From IMG/VR virus record IMGVR_UViG_3300009082_000065, positions 1 to 22,301 of that record: a stretch of 22,301 nucleotides of DNA; one strand, written 5' to 3'. Of the stretch, positions 13,635-21,109 are shown piece after piece. Positions within the stretch are counted from its first letter, which is position 1; every line of letters begins with the position of its first letter. The translations under genes and the position numbers were made by a program. A model generated the notes under the pieces. The model saw nothing but the letters and a program-made list of their open reading frames with translations, did no database searches and was not told where the DNA came from. The stretch is from a virus.

Positions 13635-14804
13635 ATGTTCAATAGAGTTAGAACATCGCAAGTTTTTGGTTACGATATTGATCCAGAAGTTCGTCGCAGA
13701 ACTAAAGATGATATTTTGACTAGCGGTAGTAAAAATAAGAAAGAACTAATAGTAGTAGATAATTGTCCTATTTGTGGTATAGAGCGACAGATTAAATATA
13801 GAGCTTCGCTTAAAAATCGCCCCTGTTCAAAGTGTTTCCATAATTCACTTGAGATGCTTGCCATCAAGAAAGCCCAAAAGGGTAAAATTGTATCAGAGGA
13901 ATCTAAACAGAAGATGAAAGACAATCATTGGTCTAAGCATGGTTATATTTCTGGCTTCAAAGGACAACATCATAAAGATGAAACCAAGGAAAAGTTACGT
14001 AATGCGTATTTTTCACAATTTCAGCAATATGACGAATCCACTATAAAAGAATTTTATGAACAGGCTTCTTGTACTGTGCGTAATATTGATAGATCGGAGT
14101 TTGCTGGGTTTGTGTCTCCTGAAAATACTAGGATACGACAATCTCCCGAGGGTAAAGCTTGGTCTTATGATGTATTGGCTAAATCTAACTTTACATGTAT
14201 AAAATGCGGTGAACGAGGTGGTTCATTGCGGGCTCATCATTTAAACGCTTTTGCTTCTTATCCGGAACAGCGTTTTGATATAGAGAATGGTGTTTGTTTG
14301 TGCGGAGATTGCCATGATAAGTTTCATACTTTGTATGGTAAAGGAAACAATACCAAAGAGCAGTTCGACGAATGGTTATCTAAATCACAAATAGAAAACA
14401 CCAATTTAAAAACTATTTATATGCTTTGTGGCGCTTCAGGTTCAGGCAAGTCATGGGTAGCTAAACAACTGCTGGATAAATTTCAGTATGTTTCCTTTGA
14501 TGATACGCCTAAGAAAGACCATTTAAATTTACTGCACGCCTGTAATACAGATAAACCTATACTTTATGACCCTACGATCAAGATATCGACATTTATTAAG
14601 CGACACTCTAGCGAGTTTAATATCATCCCTGTTTTTATCATAGAAAGCGAAGATGTAATTAAAGAGCGTATAGCAAAACGCGGTGGTAAATGGACAGAAC
14701 ACATCCCCAAGCGCATGAAAGTAATGGAAGCACGTAATATTAAGTATGGTGTATTTTCGGGTACTGCTGTGGAAGTATTGGATTGGCTTAAAAACAACAT
14801 CTAA
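13635..14804 (+). CDS. HNH endonuclease fused to a P-loop kinase-like domain
   Basis: A 389-residue, apparently two-part protein. Residues 40-70 are a zinc ribbon (C44, C47, C64, C67) like that of the other HNH proteins here, and 86-124 contain NUMOD3-type motifs. The HNH nuclease lies at about 175-235: structural Cys pairs C188/C191 and C223/C226, H201-H202, N218 and H227/H231. After a linker (about 250-258), residues 259-389 form a kinase-like P-loop domain with strand IYMLCGASGSGKSWVAKQL (Walker A, 266-273), VSFDD (286-290), ILYDPTI (309-315), FIIES and RIAKRGGKW. This order resembles polynucleotide kinase/AAA_33-type small-molecule kinases; the substrate is unknown. The ribosome binding site is GAGG. 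The reading frame is continuous, so the fusion is not an obvious sequencing artefact. A thymidylate kinase gene follows. Confidence 0.82.
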   Translation: MFNRVRTSQVFGYDIDPEVRRRTKDDILTSGSKNKKELIVVDNCPICGIERQIKYRASLKNRPCSKCFHNSLEMLAIKKAQKGKIVSEESKQKMKDNHWSKHGYISGFKGQHHKDETKEKLRNAYFSQFQQYDESTIKEFYEQASCTVRNIDRSEFAGFVSPENTRIRQSPEGKAWSYDVLAKSNFTCIKCGERGGSLRAHHLNAFASYPEQRFDIENGVCLCGDCHDKFHTLYGKGNNTKEQFDEWLSKSQIENTNLKTIYMLCGASGSGKSWVAKQLLDKFQYVSFDDTPKKDHLNLLHACNTDKPILYDPTIKISTFIKRHSSEFNIIPVFIIESEDVIKERIAKRGGKWTEHIPKRMKVMEARNIKYGVFSGTAVEVLDWLKNNI

Positions 14805-14817
14805 CTGCTTACTCTAT

Positions 14818-14849
14818 AAGATGTATTAGTATAATATTATTACAATCTT
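14818..14849 (+). promoter_or_regulatory. GTATAAT promoter within an imperfect hairpin
   Basis: GTATAAT (14829-14835) lies in the loop of an AT-rich imperfect inverted repeat: AAGAT-GTA (14818-14825) pairs with TAC-(A)-ATCTT (14841-14849) with one bulged A. It precedes the thymidylate kinase gene, whose ribosome binding site (AAAGG, 14861-14865) is outside the hairpin. No -35 is seen. Confidence 0.45.
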
Positions 14850-14871
14850 AAACATTTGTGAAAGGTTTATG

Positions 14872-15519
14872 ATGACTGCTCGATTTATAGTAATGGAAGG
14901 AACGGAGGGGGTTGGTAAGACTTCTCAATGCGAATTACTGGTTAAACATCTTAGAGATAGAGGATATAAAGTTCTTCAAAGCAAAGAACCAGGAACACCT
15001 GCCCTACCGATCACTATGGCGCTGCGCAATCTTATGCTTGATGCTCGATATAATGATGAGTTGACTATTATAGCACGAGAATTAATTAGTCAGACTATAC
15101 GCTCTATTCACATGGAGAAACTGATTATTCCTGCATTAGATGGTGTAGGCGAATATGATTTCATAATACAAGATCGAGGTATAGTATCTGGTTTAGCATA
15201 CGGTGCCGCGTGCGGAAATAATCCAGCATGGTTGAAAGATATGGCACTTAAAGTATCTAAGGCAAAAAATCTATATAATATATATAGCGATGTTGTATTT
15301 TTAAGAGGCAACGTTTCAGATGGTTTAAATCGTGCTGTAGCTTGTAAACAAGAATTTGAAGCCGGTGATGCGATGGAAGCTAAAGGCGATTCTTTTATGC
15401 GGTCTGTAGAATATAATATGATGTCGCTATCATTAGATTTTCCGATGAGATTTATAGACATAGATGGATTGTCAATTCAAGACGTTCATGAGCAGATACT
15501 TAAAGTTCTCGGCTTATAA
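14872..15519 (+). CDS. tmk: Thymidylate kinase
   Basis: A 215-residue protein, dTMP + ATP to dTDP + ADP in pyrimidine nucleotide synthesis. The ATG at 14872 has better spacing (6 bases) from AAAGG than the adjacent in-frame ATG at 14869 (3 bases); both are possible. The P-loop GTEGVGKT is at residues 10-17, KEPGTP at 38-43, and QDRGIVSGLAYG at 100-111, matching the dTMP kinase DR-x3-S-x2-AY motif. A lid-like segment (D166-x2-E169 ... FMRSVEYNM) fits the family's end region. Length is normal. It lies between the HNH-kinase fusion and the phosphoesterase, inside a structural cluster rather than a nucleotide-metabolism block. A gap of 12 bases separates it from the next gene. Confidence 0.85.
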   Translation: MTARFIVMEGTEGVGKTSQCELLVKHLRDRGYKVLQSKEPGTPALPITMALRNLMLDARYNDELTIIARELISQTIRSIHMEKLIIPALDGVGEYDFIIQDRGIVSGLAYGAACGNNPAWLKDMALKVSKAKNLYNIYSDVVFLRGNVSDGLNRAVACKQEFEAGDAMEAKGDSFMRSVEYNMMSLSLDFPMRFIDIDGLSIQDVHEQILKVLGL

Positions 15520-15531
15520 CATGGGGCAACA

Positions 15532-17148
15532 ATGAATAAAAAAATAGATAAGAGTATGTCTAAGGCTGATAAGAAGAACGAGATAATTAACAAATATATT
15601 GAGCTGACCGATAAGTTACAACGTGCTGTTGCAATGAACGATTTAATAGAAGCCGGCTATACCAAGGACGTAATAGTTTATTATTTTAGATCATTGTCGA
15701 AGCTAGATGATGTATCGCGGGCAAAGTTTCCGAATAAGTTTTCAAACGTTTCAGTTAAGAGCCTAATAGGTCCTAAAGCACTCAACCGTTTACAAGGCGC
15801 TGTCAAGAAACACAAGATTTTTATAGTCACTACCGCAGTTACTGGTTGTTCCGTTGAAAATAATTTCTACAAGAGCATAAAGAACTATTGTAAACTTAAA
15901 GACGCAGAACTTTTGATACTCGTCCAGTCTGATCCTGCTCATAATATGGACCGCAATCACTACGGATATATTGATCGTACATTAGCCAATGAACAAGTAG
16001 TGGTAGTCGACACTGCACTAAACTCCAATGTATACATATCTACTATAAAATTATCTGCTAAACAGATAGATCCTATAACTGGTTTAGGTAGAATCGGGCA
16101 GCGTAATGGTAGTTTCATATATGCATCTCCTAAACAGCGATTAAAGCCGGTACCAGTATCTAATTCTAAATTTCCTCATTTTTTAATGACGACCGGCGCT
16201 ATCACCACTCCTAACTATAATACCCATAATTATATGTCAGAGCGCACGGCTCATATAGCAGAGAATGATCATGTAGTAGGTGCTTTGATAGTAGAAGTAG
16301 AAGATGATGATATCTTTCACTTTAGACAGATACAGGCAGATGAAAAAGGCTACTTTATCGATCTTGGGGTACAATACAAGCCTAACTCTACTAAGGAATT
16401 CCGTCCAGAAGCTATTGTCCTAGGAGATTGGCATTCTGGCGAGACTGATCCTACTGCTAAGAAAGCATGGTTTGAGGTTATCGAAGTTACTAAACCAAAA
16501 CAGGTTATCATGCATGATGTTTTTAACGGCATGTCTATTAATCACCATGAGGAAGATAGACGCATACTTAAGGCTCAAAGAGCACTTAGAGGTGAATTAG
16601 ATCTGGCGATTGAGATACAAAGACTAGTAGATGATCTCGACGAAATTGCTGAAAAAGTAGAAAAGGTTGTAATAGTTAAGAGTAATCACGACGATTTCTT
16701 AGAGCGATATTTACAAGATGGGAAATATGTATCTGATCCTTATAACCACCGGTTTGCATTAGATCTTGCGATCGTGTTAATGGATGGAAATGATCCTTTA
16801 CAGGCTGGCTGCGAAGGACTGGGTTTACGCAATACTAGTAAAATCAAATGGTTAAAAAGAGACGAGGATTACAAAATAGCCCGTATACAGCTCGGTGCTC
16901 ATGGCGATAAGGGTGCTAATGGTGCAAAGGGATCTCTTATGGCTATGGAGGCTGCTTATGGTAACTCTGTTACTGGTCATTCCCACTCTCCTGAGATATT
17001 AAGAGGTGCATGGAGTGTAGGTACTTCATCTTATCTTAAGTTGACATATAATTCTGGACCAAGTTCTTGGTTACACACATCTGTTTTAGTTTATAGTAAC
17101 GGCAGCAGACAGAGCATAAACTCCATTTGTGGTAAATGGCGATTATAA
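15532..17148 (+). CDS. Calcineurin-type metallophosphoesterase, A1-like
   Basis: A 538-residue protein with GGGG 5 bases before ATG. The C-terminal half carries the full dimetal phosphoesterase signature: GDWH (298-301), HDVFNG (328-333), SNHDD (384-388), GAHGDKG (455-461) and GHSHSP (482-487). The N-terminal part has a small helix-turn-helix-like stretch (about 33-57) and a region FIVTTAVTGCSVENNFYKSI onward (97-116) that recalls, from memory, the large phage proteins often labelled A1 after the T5 pre-early protein; that link is tentative. It may hydrolyse nucleic acid or nucleotides, for example in host DNA breakdown or nucleotide recycling next to tmk. A hairpin terminator begins at its stop codon. 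Confidence 0.72.
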   Translation: MNKKIDKSMSKADKKNEIINKYIELTDKLQRAVAMNDLIEAGYTKDVIVYYFRSLSKLDDVSRAKFPNKFSNVSVKSLIGPKALNRLQGAVKKHKIFIVTTAVTGCSVENNFYKSIKNYCKLKDAELLILVQSDPAHNMDRNHYGYIDRTLANEQVVVVDTALNSNVYISTIKLSAKQIDPITGLGRIGQRNGSFIYASPKQRLKPVPVSNSKFPHFLMTTGAITTPNYNTHNYMSERTAHIAENDHVVGALIVEVEDDDIFHFRQIQADEKGYFIDLGVQYKPNSTKEFRPEAIVLGDWHSGETDPTAKKAWFEVIEVTKPKQVIMHDVFNGMSINHHEEDRRILKAQRALRGELDLAIEIQRLVDDLDEIAEKVEKVVIVKSNHDDFLERYLQDGKYVSDPYNHRFALDLAIVLMDGNDPLQAGCEGLGLRNTSKIKWLKRDEDYKIARIQLGAHGDKGANGAKGSLMAMEAAYGNSVTGHSHSPEILRGAWSVGTSSYLKLTYNSGPSSWLHTSVLVYSNGSRQSINSICGKWRL

Positions 17149-17171
17149 AAACCGATAAAAACATCGGTTTT
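17148..17171 (+). terminator. Hairpin terminator overlapping a stop codon
   Basis: AAAACCGAT (17148-17156) and ATCGGTTTT (17163-17171) form a perfect 9-bp stem with loop AAAAAC. The T tract is part of the stem, and the symmetry suggests a weak or bidirectional terminator. The first base is the last base of the preceding TAA. Confidence 0.6.
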
Positions 17172-17223
17172 AGCTTATAGCATGGTATAATTTGACAGTA
17201 AGTTATATATCATGTTAGGAGCT
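17172..17223 (+). promoter_or_regulatory. Extended -10 promoter inside a stem that can cover the next ribosome binding site
   Basis: TGGTATAAT (17183-17191) is an extended -10 element. Around it TAGCATG (17178-17184) can pair with CATGTTA (17211-17217; one G-U), and AGCT (17172-17175) with AGCT (17220-17223). The AGGAG of the gene at 17231 (17217-17221) lies in the right arm. RNA starting near 17198 would lack the left arm. The arrangement parallels 5097-5126 but with a long loop (26 bases) and an internal 2x2 mismatch, so it is less certain. TTGACA at 17192-17197 lies downstream of the -10 and is not its -35. Confidence 0.45.
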
Positions 17224-17230
17224 TTATTCA

Positions 17231-17548
17231 ATGAAATCAACGAACCTTCCTTCAGGCGCGCTTCGAACTGCGGACGTCGGCTTAGTATGGCAAGAAGTGC
17301 AAACCAACACAAATGGAAGTCTTGAACTAACCCCATATACAACGTTTAGAGTTCGAGCAGTAGCTGCTTCAACGGTTAGCATCAACGGTATACTAGCTAT
17401 GACAATGATGGTGAATGAGATAGCGGTTTTCAATACCGGTGACGTAAATCCAGCAGTTGGCAAGCAAACTATTACTGTTACAACTACTGGCACTGTATAT
17501 ATGCAAGTTGCCCGTGAGATAGAGCACAGACGTCAATCACCGAATTAA
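17231..17548 (+). CDS. Small beta-rich protein, probably a virion component
   Basis: A 105-residue protein with AGGAG 9 bases before ATG. It is made of alternating short strands rich in Thr and Val (for example TTFRVRAVAASTVSINGI and KQTITVTTTGTVYMQVA), suggesting a single beta-sandwich; there are no Cys residues, signal peptide or enzyme motifs. Small beta-sandwich proteins in this part of phage genomes are often head-decoration, head-completion or tail proteins, but I recognise no family. It has its own terminator/promoter interval upstream and is followed by an 11-base gap with AAGGAG overlapping its stop, so it probably heads a transcript running through to 21080. Confidence 0.6.
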   Translation: MKSTNLPSGALRTADVGLVWQEVQTNTNGSLELTPYTTFRVRAVAASTVSINGILAMTMMVNEIAVFNTGDVNPAVGKQTITVTTTGTVYMQVAREIEHRRQSPN

Positions 17549-17558
17549 GGAGAACGCT

Positions 17559-18860
17559 ATGAGGTTAGTATCCTTACGGAGTTTATTGTTACAGCGCACC
17601 AATGATACAGCTCTTCAGCTTTTAATCAAAGGTATGGATGATTCTGTTATAGAAGGTTTGACTGTTGAAGCATTAGTTAAGATGGCTAGAAAAGGTAGTT
17701 CAGCTAATCAAGCTATTGCGGCAACTAGTGGACATGTATTGCCTGTAGAAGGTACCGATCATCCGCATGAAAGTCTGGACGCTAGCTTAATACATGATAA
17801 CCTAAGTCATCATTTAAGTCATTATAATGCCGCTTTGAAATCTGGCAATCGAGATCTAGCTGATAAACATTTAGATCAAGTTATGCGTACTATAAATTAT
17901 GGCACCAAACTAGAAGGTGCTACTGCCCGCAAATCTCATCCAGAGGGTGTTGTTCGTATTCGTAGTGGTTCTACACAGCCATATAGCCGTGATGAGTCAG
18001 GTAATTTAGTTTCGGAAGGTGCAGAAGGTAAGACCCTTATGTCACCTAGTGCCTGGGAAATGAATTATTCAGGTAGTGAACGTAAGCCAAACGGTGTATT
18101 AAAAGAAGTTACTAAAGGTTGGAATAGACAACCAACCAAAGGTCGCAAAGAGTCAGATATGTTTCCTAACTTTAAGTATATGGAGATGAAACCGCATCCT
18201 CATTCTAAGAGTGAACTATATGGGCACGAACAATCTGCATATCCTTTCCACGATTTGCAAGTAAATGGTAGATATGTTGATATACACGATGTTGATCCGT
18301 CTAAAGGATTTGTCGATCATCCATTTGATACTCATCCAGGGCGTGGACATGCATATACACATTCAACCGATCTTGGCCCGACCGCAATCAGCAAATTTAC
18401 AGATGAACACAAACAGTGGTTGAATTCACCTGCGTTTGACAGTTGGTTAAAAGTACAAGAAGCTAAGCATGAAGATCCCGAATATTCAAATCGTGGTATA
18501 AAACGTTCTGAAGTTATCCATAGGAGTGCTATGGATAACCCACATGATCTTATAAGTGGACGCCGATCTGGTAAAAGTAGCCAAGTTACTGATGCACCAC
18601 AGACGTCAACATCATCACCAGAGGATAAAGTATCATCTAGTACTGTCCCAGCAACTGATAATACACCCACAACTAGTACTGTCCCAGCAACTGATAATCA
18701 GCCTATAGCTAGCGCAGCCGATCAGGGGTCATCTGAACCACCTCATCCACAAGTTGTTGGTATAGTTAAACGTTTAGCTCAGCATACATCACCAGATAAA
18801 ATAAGTGCTATGCTGGGCCTTAGTCCTGAGCAGGTTAAAGCTGCGTTGGAGAGCAAATAA
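17559..18860 (+). CDS. Unknown 433-residue protein with Ser/Thr-rich repeat linker
   Basis: The start is supported by AAGGAG (17547-17552). The N-terminal 20 residues are basic. Residues about 60-115 are His-rich and helical. The middle (about 120-330) is hydrophilic with many His, Pro, Gly and aromatic residues and may be folded, but I find no catalytic motif. Residues 340-395 are a low-complexity Ser/Thr/Pro/Asp linker with two copies of STVPATDN. The C-terminus (about 397-433) is a short helix-turn-helix-like segment ending LSPEQVKAALESK; the following gene product has a similar PEAVKQALSNK motif at 230-240, which hints at shared ancestry or a common partner. Stop and next start overlap as TAATG. 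It is probably a virion or head-internal protein by position; function not recognised. Confidence 0.6.
   Translation: MRLVSLRSLLLQRTNDTALQLLIKGMDDSVIEGLTVEALVKMARKGSSANQAIAATSGHVLPVEGTDHPHESLDASLIHDNLSHHLSHYNAALKSGNRDLADKHLDQVMRTINYGTKLEGATARKSHPEGVVRIRSGSTQPYSRDESGNLVSEGAEGKTLMSPSAWEMNYSGSERKPNGVLKEVTKGWNRQPTKGRKESDMFPNFKYMEMKPHPHSKSELYGHEQSAYPFHDLQVNGRYVDIHDVDPSKGFVDHPFDTHPGRGHAYTHSTDLGPTAISKFTDEHKQWLNSPAFDSWLKVQEAKHEDPEYSNRGIKRSEVIHRSAMDNPHDLISGRRSGKSSQVTDAPQTSTSSPEDKVSSSTVPATDNTPTTSTVPATDNQPIASAADQGSSEPPHPQVVGIVKRLAQHTSPDKISAMLGLSPEQVKAALESK
18637..18698 (+). repeat. Two copies of a 26-bp direct repeat, period 36 bp
   Basis: The 26 bases starting CTAGTACTGTCCCAGC at 18637-18662 recur identically at 18673-18698. 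In frame they encode the repeated STVPATDN linker motif with a 12-residue period. Identity at silent sites points to a recent duplication. Confidence 0.95.
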
Positions 18861-20248
18861 TGGAAACTTTTATACAAGATGAATTGCTTAATAAAGCTGA
18901 TTCAGATGAAGAAGATAATCCATTTAGCGAATATGCTAATTGGGATGAAAAGGATAGTAGAAAACCTGGTCAATCCGAGGAAGTACCGACGACTGAGCAT
19001 GGTGTTGTCTTGCCGAAGAGAACAGATAAAAAACGTCCTTTTACTAGAGATGAAGTTAATAAATTACGCGATCTAGCTTCTAAGCAAGCAGCAAATATTG
19101 TAATAGCCCGCAATCATTATGCTGATCCCAGGAAGAATCCTAGATTACATAGAGAATCACAACTTCATTTAGCTCATGATAATGCCTTCAAGCCAATGCA
19201 TGATGCGTGGAGTGAATTATCAGATTCAGATTCTTATAAAAAAGCTTCATTACCTCAAAAACATAGAATGCAACGTGATTTTATAAATCAATGGCATCAA
19301 GAAAACCCAGAGCACTATCAGGCAGCAACAGATGCTATACAAGGTGCACACGAAAAGGGTAGTCAGGCAGATCTAGCCCATACACAAGAAGAAAAAAGAC
19401 GATTAGAGCACTCAGCAATGGGTGGTGGTTTAGGTTCTATGACTAGTCAAGAAGCTGCTGCACATTTAGGTGTGAAAGGTGACGATGATGAGATGCCGCA
19501 AACCTCTACTTCTCAAAGTGCAGGTGTTAAGTTTGCAGGTGCTAATCCAGAAGCTGTAAAACAAGCACTGTCGAATAAACGTTTTGAAGGTGTACCTGAA
19601 GAAGATATAGAAATAGAAGAAAATACCGGTAGAGCTCCTATTAAAAAACATCCAGATTTTGAGCATCCCGAGAATAAAGCTCTTATCAATGATTTTGCTA
19701 GTAGATATGCTCACTTACAAGATAAACCGTTCATTGATCGTGTAAAACAAAAAGCCGGCATCTCTGATCCCGATATAGATGATGCAGCTATAAGTGATGC
19801 CTCTCATAATGCTATGTGGTTGGGCATGCATCAATATAATGCATCGCGCAGCAATATGAACTTAGATCAGTTTATAAAAAATCGTATGGTAGATGCTGTT
19901 AAGAACAATATTAAACAGCAACATACAGATAAAGTTACTTCATCTGCAAAACGAGCTGCAAAACAGATGCCTGCGGCTCAAGAAGCTAGAACTGCAGGTG
20001 TGAAAGTTTATACACCAGAAGAAAGAGCAGCATTACAAGCAAAGATGACTGGTCAACCTGTAGCTAAACCAGCCGTTGAATCACAACCAAAACCAGAGGC
20101 TGCGCCAGTACAGCCAGCACCTACAACTCAACCTGTGTCACAGCCAGTTAAACCTCATTTTTCAGAGCATTTAGATGATGCGGCTAAAGAGCGATTAAAA
20201 AATGTTAATGCTGCTAAGACAATAATCCGTAGACCGGGAGGTCAATAA
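18860..20248 (+). CDS. Unknown 462-residue protein with a sigma70 region 2-like segment
   Basis: It starts in a TAATG overlap with the preceding gene. The N-terminus is acidic (LLNKADSDEEDN, 9-20; LNKAD may be a protease site). Residues 60-185 are charged helices. Residues about 273-354 contain DPDIDDAAISDASHNAMWLG, then HQYNASRS, then LDQFIKNRMVDAVKNNIKQQ. This follows the sigma region 2 layout (D-x2-DA...AxxxAxxxYxxSRxxxFxxxIxxRMxDAV...), the part that contacts core RNA polymerase and the -10. Two turns later the sequence becomes a Pro/Ala/Gln-rich linker (about 396-432) and a short charged tail. The similarity is by eye and moderate. A structural protein that has borrowed a helical fold is just as possible. 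Neighbouring genes are probable virion genes. Confidence 0.55.
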   Translation: METFIQDELLNKADSDEEDNPFSEYANWDEKDSRKPGQSEEVPTTEHGVVLPKRTDKKRPFTRDEVNKLRDLASKQAANIVIARNHYADPRKNPRLHRESQLHLAHDNAFKPMHDAWSELSDSDSYKKASLPQKHRMQRDFINQWHQENPEHYQAATDAIQGAHEKGSQADLAHTQEEKRRLEHSAMGGGLGSMTSQEAAAHLGVKGDDDEMPQTSTSQSAGVKFAGANPEAVKQALSNKRFEGVPEEDIEIEENTGRAPIKKHPDFEHPENKALINDFASRYAHLQDKPFIDRVKQKAGISDPDIDDAAISDASHNAMWLGMHQYNASRSNMNLDQFIKNRMVDAVKNNIKQQHTDKVTSSAKRAAKQMPAAQEARTAGVKVYTPEERAALQAKMTGQPVAKPAVESQPKPEAAPVQPAPTTQPVSQPVKPHFSEHLDDAAKERLKNVNAAKTIIRRPGGQ

Positions 20249-20249
20249 T

Positions 20250-21080
20250 ATGCCTATAACAAATACACCACCGATAACACCGTTTCCGCTTTGGGCGACC
20301 GATCAACAGGAACCTTCGGTTACTAGATATACAGCGTTACCTACTCCCGCAACTATGAGAAATAGTTCTCTTTTTGGTATTCCACTGCGTTCAGCTTTAA
20401 CGGGACAGGTCGTTGAAGACTCAACTTTACAAGCTTATATAGATCAAGCGACGTCGCAACTGGAACACACCCTAGATCTCTATATAACTCCAGTAACTTT
20501 TACAGATAAGCACGACTATAACAGGGATATGTTTGCTTTTAGCTTTGCATATCTAAAACTTAGCCATCCCAACGTACTAAAAGTAAGTGCTGTTCAGATA
20601 TCGTTTAATAATGACAGTCAGATACCTGCGGTTGTTACATTTCCACTAGAGCACGTTATGTTGATGCCTCAAGAGGGCGTAATTCAACTAGTTCCTGCGT
20701 ATGGTACTAGTTTGTCCGGTTTTTTACTGTCGGCTTTCTCGGGTGTACAGTACCACGCTTTTCAACAAGCGCTTTTGCAAAACTGGCCGGGTGGTGTCCG
20801 TGTAACTTACACTTGCGGTTTTGAAAATGGTAAAATTCCTGCTATGATAAGCGGACTAATCGAACGTATGGCTGCTTATAAGTTACTTAGTGTAATAGGC
20901 CCACTTCTGTTTCCTTACAATTCTGTAAGTGTCGGAATTGACGGAACAAGTCAAAGTTCAGGTACGTTAGGACCGGCCTTTCTGCGCCAACGTATGCAGG
21001 AACTAGACCAGATTATCAAAGAAGAGTTAGATGCAGCAAAAGGTTATTATCAACGTCGCATCCTATTAGACTATATTTAA
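20250..21080 (+). CDS. Probable head-tail connector / neck protein
   Basis: A 276-residue protein with GGGAGG (20236-20241) 8 bases before ATG. Residues 57-82 (DSTLQAYIDQATSQLEHTLD then LYITP) give the helix pattern common at the start of phage connector/adaptor proteins, and the segment 195-218 (IPAMISGLIERMAAYKLL) resembles their C-terminal helices. The middle is beta-rich. It ends in an amphipathic helix (244-265). These features suggest the ring that sits below the portal and seals the filled head. No diagnostic motif proves the role, and it may be a tail-completion protein. A spacer with a GTATAAT promoter follows. Confidence 0.5.
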   Translation: MPITNTPPITPFPLWATDQQEPSVTRYTALPTPATMRNSSLFGIPLRSALTGQVVEDSTLQAYIDQATSQLEHTLDLYITPVTFTDKHDYNRDMFAFSFAYLKLSHPNVLKVSAVQISFNNDSQIPAVVTFPLEHVMLMPQEGVIQLVPAYGTSLSGFLLSAFSGVQYHAFQQALLQNWPGGVRVTYTCGFENGKIPAMISGLIERMAAYKLLSVIGPLLFPYNSVSVGIDGTSQSSGTLGPAFLRQRMQELDQIIKEELDAAKGYYQRRILLDYI

Positions 21081-21082
21081 CA

Positions 21083-21109
21083 ATAATATCAGTATAATAA
21101 CAGTATTAT
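21083..21109 (+). promoter_or_regulatory. GTATAAT promoter with weak stem over the start codon
   Basis: GTATAAT (21092-21098) is preceded by ATATCA exactly as at 8337-8349. ATAATA (21083-21088) can pair with TATTAT (21104-21109), covering the start codon at 21108-21110. A start 6-7 bases after the -10 leaves about 3 bases of leader. No Shine-Dalgarno sequence precedes this gene. The stem is AT-only and weak. Confidence 0.45.

Noticed and set aside
15108-15461. Minus-strand open frame across tmk
   Set aside because: It overlaps a gene with clear thymidylate kinase motifs; no promoter or ribosome binding site on that strand.
17192-17197. TTGACA as a -35 promoter box
   Set aside because: It lies directly downstream of the TATAAT, and no -10 sequence occurs 16-18 bases further on.
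18637-18698. CRISPR-like repeat
   Set aside because: Only two copies with a 10-base spacer, in frame within a coding linker.
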